A stretch of DNA of 64,000 bases from contig CM075938.1 of NCBI GenBank assembly GCA_038030265.1, positions 49,469,189 through 49,533,188 on the forward strand. Reading direction: 5' to 3'. This document shows, piece after piece, positions 35,422 through 46,516 of the stretch. The notes under the pieces are model-generated. The model did no database searches. It worked only from the letters and a program-made list of their open reading frames with translations, and was not told where the DNA came from. Position numbers and translations under genes: made by a program. Source of the DNA: Corythucha ciliata. Its lineage: Eukaryota > Arthropoda > Insecta > Hemiptera > Tingidae. Every line of letters begins with the position of its first letter. Within the stretch, counting starts at the first letter, position 1.

Positions 35422-36439
35422 GTGAGGGGCAGGGGCGTAGCCAGCCCGTGATCAAGGGTAGTGATGCACGAGACGAGACCATCATTTCTGGTGCGAGACC
35501 GAGACCAAGTTTTCTGGTCTCGAGCCGAGACCAAGACGAGACCGCTATTTTCGAGACGAGACCGAGACTGGTCTCGGTCTCGGAATTAACAGAATGAAGA
35601 AAAAAAAAATGATGGCTCATTTATGAATACAGAACATTTTAACAATGAAATGACCTTGTTTCATGCCGAGACGGCTATTGTGTTATGGGCCTCCGGGCAG
35701 GGGTGGGCAAATTACAGGTTTTTGAGTAATTAATTACAAATTACTTCCAAAAAAGAGGACTAATTACAAATTACCGATTACTTTTCACTTCCACGAATAA
35801 TTACAAATTACAATTACTGTAATTGAATTACTTTTTCAATGACCAATTACCCACAGTGGCGGCGGAACCGGGGGGGCAGGGTGGGCGGCCGCCCCCCCCC
35901 CGGAATTTAGTCTGGGGGGGAGTCGCCTCCCCAGGATTCAATGCCAATCTTCTATCCCGAATACTGCACCCAAAGTTCTTATTCTATCCTTTTCGCTTCT
36001 TATTCGAGGACCAAGCGACCGTCACTCAGATCGAAAACCCTGGATCATTTGCGAGAAGATGAAAAATAGCAATGCCTAGAACATTCGCCCCCCCCCCCAT
36101 CTTTCACTTTTCTGCAGACTTTTTGTTAGGTATATTATTGATTCTTCTTCTACACTTTACCCCTGCCATCTGGCAAAGGAGGGCGATCCACCTATCGGCC
36201 ACCCTCCCCGGAGAGGGTTTTAGCCCAAATTTAAGCAATATGAAGCACAGGCGTAGCAAGGGGCGTGCGGCGTGAGCGGTGCGCACCGGGGATCTCTACC
36301 CTGGGGGCATCAAACCCGCTGTTTTGTTATGCGATCACCGCTACCCAGTGGCGGAACAACACTTGTCCGGGGCCCGGGGCGGAAATCTCTAGGAGGACCT
36401 TTAGTCTCTAATTAAACCGTAAATATACTTTTATGCAGC

Positions 36440-37905
36440 TTTGAAGTATATATTTTCCTCAATTTTAGCCACGAAATTGCCTCTAAAGTGCGTTTTCTCA
36501 ATTTTTTCCGCGAATTAGCTCATTTTCTCATTTTTAGCTGCGAATCGGCGCTTTTTACAAGCTCTTACCGTGAAGTTGCCTTAAGAATCCGCAAATTAGG
36601 TAGCGTTTAAGTGCTCTTTCCCAATTTTATCCGCAAATTAGCAATTTTTCTAAATTTAAGCCGTAAATTCGCGCTTTTCTCCATTACAAAAAAAACCATT
36701 CGTGTTTTTCTCTATTTATTACCCTCGAATTAGCGCTTTTTCACAGTTTTAGCCGCTTGAATTAGCGCTTTTTCTCAATTTTATTCCCAAAGTTCCCCAA
36801 GAATGTGCAAGTTGGGGTATTCTCAATTTCAGCTGTGAATTAGCCTTTTTACCCCCAATTTAGCAGTGAATGGGCACATTTTTTAATTTTAGCTGGAAAT
36901 TGATTTTATCTGCAAAATTGAAATGTTTTGTACCTTAGTTGTGAATTAAAGTTTTCCTCCCTTTTAGACGCAAATTCGCGTTTTTCTCTATTTCACGCCG
37001 TGAATCGCAGCGCTTTTTCTCAATTTCAGTCCCAGCCCCGAGAATCCGTGAGTTGGCGTTTTCTGTGAATTCGCGCTTTTTCCCAATGTTTAAAGCTGTC
37101 AAATTGTAACACTTTATCATAATAGCGTGTTTCTCTATTTTTAGACTCGAATTCGCGTTGTTCTCTTTTTTATCCTTGAATTAGCGTTTTTCTCATCTTT
37201 AGCGCGTGAATTAGCGCTTTTCAACTTCAGCCTTAAAGTTGCCCCTAAGAATTGGTGAATTGGCGTTTTCTCTCATTTTCAGCTGTGAATTAGCGTTATG
37301 TTTCTCAATTTTAGCAGTAAATTAGCACATTTTCTTAATTTTAGCTACGATTTTTAGCGTTTTTTCTCGATTTTATCCGTAAAATCGTAATTTTTCATAC
37401 CTTAGCTGAGTTTTCCTCCACTTTTATCTAGACGCGAATTCGCGTTTTTGACTATTTCACCCGTGAATTAGCGCTTTTTATAAATTTTAGTCCCAATGTT
37501 GCCCCGAGAATCCTTGAGTTGGCGTTTCTTCCTTTTAGCTGTGAATTTGCGCTTGTTCTAAATTTTGAAAGTTGCTAAATTGTAGCACTTTATCACAATG
37601 TTTGCTGTAAATTAGCGTGTTTTTTTTGTTTTTTTTTTTCTTCAAGACGACGCGAATTTGCGTTTTTCTCTTTTTCATCCTTGAATTAGCGCTTTTCTCA
37701 GTTTTAGCTGCGTAAATTAGCGCTTTTTCCTAATTTCGCCCCAACAATTCGTGATTTTGCGTTATCTCAATGTCAGCTGTGAATTAGCTAGCGCTTTTTC
37801 TTAATATTAACAGCCATAATTTTCAGCAATTTTTCTCAATTTCAGCCGCGAATCAGCGTTTTACTCACTTTTACAAGCGAGTTTAGCCATTCGTTTTCAT
37901 CTTAT
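36440..37905 (+). repeat. type gamma array, forward arm inside element B
   Basis: About 45-50 diverged units carry TTTTAGCCGCGAATTAGCGC with spacing near 30 bp and occasional larger steps such as GTTGCCCCGAGAATCC, which recurs about every 200-250 bp and suggests a higher-order unit. It ends near GGGGCCCCCATCC at 37935. Confidence 0.75.
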
Positions 37906-39079
37906 CTACTTGAAAATCCCGATTTTTCATCTTCAAGCTATTCAGGGGCCCCCATCCGAACCCCGGATCCCGATTTCTAGTTATGCCCCTACCTGCATTC
38001 CCACACTTTGCTGTTTTATTTGAGTACGAATGATTATCGTTTATTCTTGTGGCAAAAAAACAAGTAAGAAATCAATATGTAATAGTATATGTATACGCAG
38101 GAGCTAAAGTCGTGGCTCTAAAACGCCGTAAAATTTGCCGCGGTACATTACATTACAAGCCCGGCGGGCGAGGCGAGGTAAATCCCCTTCCTACGAGTGA
38201 TGTACGACTTTTTTCACGCTACAGCAAGGAAATGATAAAACTGACTTTGACAAATTGACTACTGACTTCTCGTGTCTTTAGTTTAAAAAGACCTTAAACA
38301 AGGTTATAACCCGAGTTCATTTACTCTCCGTACTAGGACGGAAAATATTTTCTGGACTAGTACAGAAAATTTCTCGAATGTCACTGTGCGGTAATGGTCA
38401 ATTTCCCAGACATTTTTGGGTACAGAAAATGACTACTTTCGGAGCATGTCGCTTGAAAAATACTTGAGTTCCTAGGCATGAAAAGAGACACTTTTGGGAC
38501 TCATTTGCGGCCGTAAAATTCGGTTTTAGTATCATGTGGGATAAAAATAAAATATTATTAGTCAAAAACCTATCAAGAATCAGGCCGTTGTATACCACAT
38601 TCAAATCATTCCCTAAATGCTGAAAATTCAAGACTATTGGGCACCTCCATACAATACCTTGTCCCTCTATTTACTTAAAATTGAGAACTACACTACACTT
38701 CACCTTCTATTGATGAAAACTAAGGAAGTGATGGTAGTGTAGGGTATGGTGGGGAGGGGAAGGGGGGAAGCGCCTTAATTTTCGCCCCCCCCCCCTGAAC
38801 CAAAATACCCAAGATACTGATTACCCAAGAGCTGGATTGGTGGAACACGCAAGCGTCCTGCTCTTGTTCACTGTCATTTTTTTAGTGCGTCCAGTCAACA
38901 ATCGAACGGCAGAACAGCGATCTTTGAGATAGGAAGCAGGCGGAACAGCATATCCCCAAGATGCCAAACGCGTCGCATGAGTAGGGTTGCGAAATGTCCG
39001 GGATCAAATTTGCTAATTTGGCTAATTTTGCCCCACATCCCGGCCTGCGAACTGTCACGGGGAACCCCGGATAGTCATA
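37906..39079. other. spacer between the two inverted arrays
   Basis: About 1.2 kb without a gene. It contains CGGATCCCGATTTCTAGTTA and ATGCCCCTACCTG (transposon-end-like), a C run near 38786 and otherwise anonymous sequence. Confidence 0.5.
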
Positions 39080-40830
39080 GTTTGTTAATTTGGCTAATTC
39101 GCTAATGGCTGATTCGTGGTCTCGCGATCCATCTTCCAGACTAAAATTAAGAAAAAAATCGCTGATTCGCGGAACATGGAGTCCATTCTACGAATAAATT
39201 GTGGAAATCAACGCAAAAGTGTTGTATTTGGGCAAACCCCGCGGTTAAAACTGAAAAAACACGCTATAATATTGACAAATAAAATACGCTTTCAGGTTAA
39301 AATTCGACAAAAAAATAGCAAATTCACAACTGAGCGTAAAATCGCCCATTCGCGTATGAAAAAGGGAATAGGATGATGAATGGCCGCAAAATTAGCACAA
39401 AACGCTATTTCACAGCTGAAATTGGGAAAAATCACTAGTTTGCAATTTGCAGATATAAAGTTGTGGAAAAACGTTAATTCGCGGATACAAAATGAAGAAA
39501 ATCACTAATTCGCGGCAAAAATTGAAAAAATCACCAATTAGCGCAGCTAAAATTAAGAAAAACGTTAATTTTCAGTTCAAATTGGGGAAAAGTGCTAATT
39601 CTCGCAGTTAAAAATGGAAAAAATTGCTAATTTGCAGCTTAAACTGACTCAAACGCCAATTCTTGGCAAAAATTGACAAAACTCGGTAGGTGATTCACGG
39701 GTTGGAAACGCTACCATGCTGCTAAAATTGAGAAACATCACTAATTCTCGAAATAAGTGTCTTGTAATTTATAATTTAAAAATGATGTTTTCTTTTACAG
39801 AAATTGATGGATAGATGTAAATTTTTTGGTTTGAAAAAAAAAATTACATTTATAATTTAAATTCGCACCTTCTGAAGACATTTTTGTGGCTAAAATTCAG
39901 AAAAATGGCAAATTCATGCATGGCTATAGTACAATGTTAAAAAATACGCTAATTCACGGCTAGAACTGAAAAGAAGCAATAATCTATATCTATAAAAGTT
40001 ATACAAAATTGCTAACTGCGCGGTGGTAAAATGTGAAAAACCGCTAATTTGCGGGTAATATTTAGAAAATCAAATAATCAGCCTGGTCAAAATTAAGAGA
40101 AAGGTTAATTTTAAGCCTAAAAATTGAGAAAATTGCTAATTCGCGGCTAAGAATGGAAAAAATCGCCAATTTACAGCTAAAATATCGCCAGACGCCAATT
40201 TATGACTGAAATTGAGAAAATTCACTAATTCACAGGTTTGAAACGCTACGACGCGTCGCCGCTACAATTTAAAAATAGCGCTAATTCGCGGTTGAAATTG
40301 AGAAAAATTCTAATTTGCGCTAAAAACTGAATATACGCCAATTTGCGGATTCTGAAGGCAACTTTTCAGGCTGAAATTGAAAAAAAAGCGCCAAATCGTG
40401 GCAATAGGTGAAGAAACCGCTAATTCGCGAGTAAACTGAGAAAAATCGCTCATGCATTGCGTATGGTGAACCAAAAAAATCCTAATTCGTGAAAAGTCCC
40501 TCTATTTTGCGGCTAATATTGAGGAAAACACTTAAGAAAAACGTTAATTTCCAGCTTAAACTGATAAAAGTGCTAATCCCCTGGCAAAAAAATTAAAAAA
40601 TCGGTAATATGCTGCTAAAATTGAGGAAAACGCCAAAACTCGTGGATAATTAAGAAACATCGCTCACGGGATATAAACGGTACTTTACTGCTAAAGTTGA
40701 GAAAATGCGCAAATTCATGGCTATGGTAGGGGGTGGGGCAAAACCGCTAATCTGCGGCTGAAATTGAGAAGAACGATACACTCGGCCAAAATTGAGAAAA
40801 GCGCTAATTTGGGGGTAGAGTCCAAAAATC
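39080..40830 (-). repeat. type gamma array, reverse arm inside element B
   Basis: Units read AAAATTGAGAAAAACGCTAA then TTCGCGGCT, the reverse complement of 36440-37905. About 55 units are present with many substitutions. Together the two arms make a very long imperfect inverted repeat. Confidence 0.75.
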
Positions 40831-41381
40831 GCCCTTAACTGAGAGATTGAGGCTATGATGAGGCCAGCAAGATGTCCAGATTCAAGAGTGTGCTGGCTGG
40901 GTGGAATGATGAATAAAATGTGAAATTACCCGCCTCTTTTCAACCTTACGAGATTTCAATCTGAGACCCCCCCCCCCCCCCCAGGACAAATTCCTACTTA
41001 CGCCACTGGTTTGGGGTTTCGATCTTTGAAACTTGTGTAGGTATACAGTTTTTCTCAAATTTCAAATTGGCAACCCTAAGCTCGAGGATATCGCTCGTGT
41101 CATAATTGCTTTGAAACTCTTATTTTTCAGAGAATTTCATGCACAAACTCCTCCAAAAGCTCCAAGTAAGGCGCGAAATAGTACCCGCTGAGTTTTCGAA
41201 GTAATATTGGCTCTGAAGATGGAAATGTAATTGGTAATTGTTAATTACAAATTACTTCGAAAAATTGCTTTTAATTACAAATTACCAATTACAATGGCGT
41301 GTTGTTATCAATTACTAATTGTAATTGAATTACGTAATTCAATTACATGTAATTCAATTACTGCCCAGCCCTGCCTCCGGG

Positions 41382-43690
41382 ATGTGGTGGATCCAAGGGG
41401 TGGACATATCCCCCCCCCCCCAGCTACCCACAAAATGACATAAAATAATGGGGAAAAATTTACTTTTTGTAACATTATCGCTGGAAACACGCATATTTCT
41501 TCTTCTTTCACGAATTATACATGATGGTTTTCGCACGATCACGGAGGGAAGTGATACTTCCCCTTCGCAAGGTACCTCAACAGGAAAGTTGATTTTTACT
41601 TGAAAAGATGAGCTAGGTGAAAAAAGTATTTTATTTTTTTTTTCACTCACTAGTGAAGCAAATTAAGGCAGAATGCCAATAATTTCACATTTTCCCTCGC
41701 AAGCGAAGGAAACAGGAAGGCTTTCACTCACTAGTGAAGGAAAGTGAAAAAAAGTTCTGTATTCAATTAGCGTACCCTTGCCTCCGAACACTTGCAGAAA
41801 AGACAACTAAACCTGTTGGTCGTGCGAAAAATAATATCCACAACTCGTGAGGAAGAAGCTTTCACTCTGCTAGTTGTTTTTAGTTCCCTCGGCCCCGCCT
41901 CGTGAGCCAAACACAACTCGCAGGTAAAACTCCACTTCCCTCACTTGTTGTGAAATATACTATTATTTCACTTGTTCGCGAAAAATATCGTGTATACCTC
42001 AATTCACTTGCTCGTATTCATTTAGCCGACTCGGGCTTTGCCTCGCCAGCCAAACAACGTAGTCGCAAGTAAAATGGCACTTGCGTGTCTCGTTATACGT
42101 AAGATACTATTTTTTTAAAAACAGCTGATTATTTTAGAGCCTAGGGGATAAAACTTTCACTTTATCGCCGTGACCCAAAAAATCAGCCCATGTTTTAATA
42201 AAAAATACTGTACACACCGCGTCAAAAAAGTGATTTTGGGGATTTGGGGGGGGGGGCGAGGGCTACGCCTCGCCCGTCCAATTTTTTCTTTCTTGCCTAG
42301 GCGTATAATCTATTATTCCTAAGATCATTCTTAAAGAAGTGTTTGAGCAGACGTTTTATCGTGCGTAAAGACCTACTTTACACACGCCGTGCGGTAAAGA
42401 GTTCACGGTAAATGAGATAACTCTTTACCACACGTCGTGTGTAAAGTAGGTCTTTAAGCACGATGAATGATGGGTGAAGGATGAGTGGAACCGTAAAAAT
42501 TATAACCCAAAAAGGTCAAAGTCAGTTGATTATGTTGGTGAGTTGGTAGAAGAATTGAGGCAGGGAAGCCCGCTTTCATCTTACGCGCTTCTTTTGTTTC
42601 TTCTTTTTTATTTCTCTGGAATGGAAGTTGTGTGGCAAATGGGAGACTTTACGGAACCCTTAAATTAAATAATTATGAACCTAATTGGCTTTAAAAGGTT
42701 TTGAACGATCGAAGGTAAAAAAAAGCGTACGATCCTGAGGCGTATAATCGCACTACAAACTCTACCGATGATGGCACTCGACTTCGTCTCGTGTCACAAA
42801 CATCGTGCCTCGTTCGATAAAAGCATGGGTTAGGGTTCCCGGGGGGCCGGTGAAATGCAATGCAACCTATGGTTGCCCGCGCACGAGGCAGCAAAGATGT
42901 CCAGGCTGGGGCAGACACTAGGACAAGCCCAACTGCACAGCAGCCAACTGGCTGCCGCGGCCAGGCTGCTTAGTGCAAGGGAACCCTAATTTTGCGTTGG
43001 AAACTTCCCTGGGCCACTATCATCAAACTCGACACCACTTTCAATTTTTTTTTTAAAACTAACATTTCCAGTCGAAGGAGGGTCTGATGTATGAGGGGGG
43101 ATTGTGCACCTCTGCCTCGTCGTGCCTGGGAAGGGAAGTCTCTTGCTTGAACTAAATGAGTTGGCATGTGCGAGATTTTGAGTTGATCACGTTGAATTCC
43201 CAACTGTTCCCCTTTCACGTTCTCAGTGTGACGATTGTTTTAAAGGCACGATTCTATTTTGGTCATTAATCAGTAGTGTATCACTTATCTCCCTTCGTGC
43301 CACGAGCCACCAAGGAAGGAAAGCAAAGTATAAATTCATCTATCGTCGTCATATGTAATCATTGAGGCGAGAATAGGATCAAGCCCAACGTGGATTTGCC
43401 CAATTATGGGCAAATGTACATTTTTTGCCCATAATAATTGACGGCTTGAATAATTGAATGATAAATTATCATTCAATTTATCACGGCTTGATAAATTGAA
43501 TAATTGACGGCTATCACGCTTCTCAGCCCTCTCAGATTGCCTTTCCAACCCAAATATAGTCTAACCGTTACGAGGGTTTCCATAGTCTCCGATCCGACAT
43601 GCATGATCGGTGACGGATCGGAAGCGTGCATGATAGGTGTGAACCTGCCTTCACTCGCCACTAATATCACACATACTTTGAATTCGCGCC
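41382..43690. other. body of element A right of element B; no gene recognised
   Basis: Anonymous sequence with GTGGATCCAAGGGG near 41388, C or G runs near 41411 and 42247, and repeated TTTCACTCACTAGTGAAG at 41642 and 41720. The open frames are short and have no domain. Confidence 0.45.
42358..42464. repeat. perfect-like palindrome, about 45-bp arms
   Basis: ATCGTGCGTAAAGACCTACT runs into CACACGCCGTGCGGTAAAGA and is mirrored by TCTTTACCACACGTCGTGTG ending in GCACGAT. The short loop is CACGGTAAATGAGATAA-like. It may be a small foldback element. Confidence 0.65.
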
Positions 43691-43879
43691 TTTAACTTTT
43701 CGAGACGAGACCGAGACTTTCGAGACCGAGACCGAGACGAGACCGACTTTTCATGAGCGAGACCGAGACCACTCAAGTCTCGTCTCGGTCTCGGTCTCGT
43801 CCATCACTATCAAGGGGTGGGCAGTCAGCTAGGCACGGATCCACAGTGGGGGGGGGGGTGCGCACGACATGAGAAAAAG

Positions 43880-44890
43880 TTCCCGTTCGCGGATGAAATC
43901 TAGAAAAGGACATTTTGCGGCTAAGGCTGAGGAAAAACACCCATTCACGGCTAAAATTGAGAAATAGCGCTGGTTCACGTTAAACTTGAGAAATAAATCT
44001 CGTTATTCGCGGTTTCGCGCTAATTCACGGTTTATAGAACTCTTTTCACAGCTAAAGTTGACAAAATAAATTGCTCGTTCAATGTAGAATTGAGAAAAAT
44101 CACTCATTTGCGGCTGGAATTGAGGAAAAGCGCCAATTCACGGCTAAAATTGAGAAATGGAGCTCATTCTCGCAGGTAAAATTGAGAGAAGGCGCCAGTT
44201 CGTGGTTTCTCAAACATTGGTAAACATTGCGAGCAAGAGCTAATTGACCATTTTTATACATATATATGGCAAGGTTGCGGGTGAAATTGAGAAAGAGCGT
44301 GACTTAGCGCATACATTTTTGAAAAAAGTGCTTATTCACGGCTAAAATTACCGAAAATTGTTCGTTCGCCCGTGAAATTGATGAAAATACCCATTTCAAG
44401 GTTTCGCGATGCCACGTCCGTGTCAAAATTAACGAAATTCGCTCTCACGCGGGTTGTGTGAACCTTTTCACTGCTAAAATTTGAAGGGAGAAAAAATTGC
44501 TCAAGGCAGAATTAGGAAAAAGCACTAATTTGCGGCTAGAATTCAGGGAAAACGAATTGGGGAAATTGTCACCGTTTGTTGTTGATTGGTGGAATTCTCG
44601 TGGCTAAAATTTAGAAATAGCGTTCATCCACATTTTAAATTGAGGAAAAACTGTTTTTTTGCGGCTGAAATTGACAGAACGCATCAATTTGCAGTCAGGC
44701 GATGCCCAGTGCTGCTGTAATTGAAATAGTAAGGCCTTTTCACGGCTAAAATGAAGAAAATGGGCTAGTTCGAGTTAGAATTGAGAAAAAGCACTCAGTT
44801 TCAGCTAAAATGAAAGAAAACGTCAATTCGAGGCTAAAAACAGTACTCATTCACGAGTAAAATCGGGGGAAAAAAACTTTGTGCAACTAC
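43880..44890 (-). repeat. type gamma array inside element C
   Basis: Units such as GGCTAAAATTGAGAAA and GCGCTAATTCACGG lie in reverse orientation. The array is bordered by GGATCCACAGTGGGGG at 43838 and GGATCCACGTCTGTGG at 44905, two related GGATCCAC words. Confidence 0.7.
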
Positions 44891-45024
44891 TCTTGAGAAA
44901 AACTGGATCCACGTCTGTGGGCCAGCTTCACTGGCGAAAATATCAGATGTACCATTGCCTTTTAGCAGGCTTATAACAGGATCCTGGAGGTTAGAATCGC
45001 GTCAATTCGCGGTCAACGGAGACT

Positions 45025-45155
45025 AAATTTGCACAGAAACGGCCACTATCCGTCAAAAAAATAAATATCTGCTGGAAAACTGTCGTTTGTAGCCTTCTAT
45101 TTTAGATTTTATGTCGAAAACCTGAAATGCCCCCCCCCCCTGAAAGTGATACTTT
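45025..45155 (+). repeat. dispersed repeat shared with 16800-16900
   Basis: The block GGAAAACTGTCGTTTGTAGC then CTTCTATTTTAGATTTTATG corresponds to 16800-16900. A C run follows at about 45128-45139. Confidence 0.55.
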
Positions 45156-45582
45156 TAGAGCTAAACTTTGAATTTAAGACCTGAGACGGTAAACAGAGCT
45201 GGCATTTCTTCTCCCACCATAAGCCGGATGGCACAGCGGGCTAAACACGATTTGGGCTAACCCAAACACACAAAATTGCGCGTCGAACCTGCGAAAATGG
45301 AATTTTAGTGTGAAAAATCGGTTTCCAAGCTAAGCCGACCCTTGAAAGCGGTTTGTCAGCAACAAACATCGGCGAATTTTTTATTTTTTGTGAAACCGAT
45401 AAGCGAAAATGTGCTGTTTTTTTTAGTGAGAAAAATCCGCAAAATCGGTTTTATAGAGAGGAATACAAGAAAGCCAGATCAGGGATTTTTTTGGGGGTGG
45501 GCAGCTGCCCCATGAAATCTGAGCTTTTGATTCTAGGGGAGGGCAACTGCCCCCCCCCGCTGGCTACGCCCATCGTGAGGGG

Positions 45583-45985
45583 CCGTATGGCGCTATAACG
45601 ATTGCGCGATAGTCCCAACAATCAAGAAGGAAGATCCTCCAACAGGGCTGTTTCAATATAGCTGTTTCGGGTTCCCATAGGCGAGAAAGTTACTGGTCTT
45701 TATTTGCGCCTTAGTTTCGGGCTAGCCGACCCCTATCGCGGCGCCCAAAGCCTGGCCTTCGAACAAGTTTGCCAAATCTACAGGTTTTTTGTTGGTCTAC
45801 AGGTCTACTACAGTTTTTTCGTGAGCTTCTAAGGCTTTTTCGTTTTTCCCACCATTTTCTGGAACATGCCCACTGATTGTTATTTGACAATCCTTATTTT
45901 GAGAGTCTCATAAAACTTGTATACGTCTGCGTGAAAGTATAATTGGCCTGGATATCAAGGACAGTTGCCTTGAAACTAAACCAAT
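45583..45985. other. no gene recognised
   Basis: About 400 bp of anonymous sequence between element C and a LINE fragment. Confidence 0.5.
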
Positions 45986-45989
45986 CCAG

Positions 45990-46238
45990 AGGGGGCAGCA
46001 TGCCTACCAGACGGGCAAATCTACGAACTGGTGAGTAAGGTTGAAAAATCTCTGGAGGCAAAAGAAACTGCACTGGGCTGTTTCCTGGACATTGGTGGTG
46101 TCTTTGACAACACCACCCATGGAGGCTGCGGTAAGGAGCAGAGAGGTTGATCCATCTTCAGTGAGATGGATCAAGGGGATGCTTGAGTGCCGCGTCGTGA
46201 CTTCGGAGCTGGAAGGGGAGACTGGTGCAGCAGGCATG
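45990..46238 (+). pseudogene. LINE RT fragment (RNase H LINE group)
   Basis: QHAYQTGKSTNW at the start shifts frame into VSKVEKSLEAKETALGCFLD and GGVFDNTT (first catalytic box, with the usual DIEGAFDN changed to DIGGVFDN). After another shift follows WIKGMLECRVVTSELEGE. This is the same RT region as 29506-29760. The YxDD part is absent. Strand and domain order allow it to be the upstream half of the LINE fragment at 48555-49704. Confidence 0.75.
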
Positions 46239-46516
46239 GTCTCAGATCAGTGCCGGCGGAAGTCTGTCTGTGATTTACCCCCCCCCCCAATAAAATACCA
46301 TTTTGCGAATCAATTATGCCTCTTCATGAAATTCTCTTGTTTCTGGGTTAATTTTCCTGGGTAATTTCCCAGGAAAATAAGTCCCACGGTAATTAGTCCT
46401 AAAGACACAGTTTTACTAGATAAATGACGTGTTATAAGCTAAATCGGCCATAAAATTGCGTATTCACACTATTCAGAGACGAAACTTAGTGTGAAAGAGC
46501 AAGAGTATGACGTGAA

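Larger units (their letters stand above)
35698..41373. mobile_element. hAT-like element B (innermost of the nest)
   Basis: The ends CAGGGGTGGGCAAATTAC and, inward from the right, CAGGGCTGGGCAGTAATT match at 11 of the first 12 positions. Both ends carry repeated AATTACAAATTAC subterminal words. CCTCCGGG is exactly duplicated at 35690-35697 and 41374-41381. The interior holds two large degenerate arrays in opposite orientation and no transposase. Inner CAGTGGCGGAAC (36346) and TACGCCACTG (ending 41008) might bound yet another element, but their flanks show no target duplication. Confidence 0.8.
35459..43808. mobile_element. hAT-like element A (middle of the nest)
   Basis: The left end is TAGTGATGCACGAGACGAGA; the right end, read inward, is AGTGATGGACGAGACCGAGA. 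Subterminal GAGACCGAGACGAGACC repeats occupy 100-130 bp at both ends. ATCAAGGG is found at 35451-35458 and 43809-43816. A 7-bp reading (TCAAGGG) with perfectly symmetric TAGTGATG ends is equally possible. No transposase reading frame was recognised. The element holds B and two smaller palindromes (42358-42464 and about 43438-43510). Confidence 0.8.
35430..45574. mobile_element. hAT-like element C (outermost of a nest)
   Basis: The left end is CAGGGGCGTAGCCAGC; the right end, read inward, is GATGGGCGTAGCCAGC. The exact 8-bp sequence GTGAGGGG lies on both sides (35422-35429 and 45575-45582). An 8-bp duplication with short inverted repeats of this form fits the hAT superfamily. Without element A, C would be about 1.8 kb, filled largely by a reverse type gamma array (43880-44890), and encodes no transposase. 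Element A inserted only 29 bp from its left end. Confidence 0.75.

Noticed and set aside
35234..35620. 128-codon open frame on the minus strand
   Set aside because: It crosses the borders of elements C and A and their target duplications, so it cannot be an ancestral gene.
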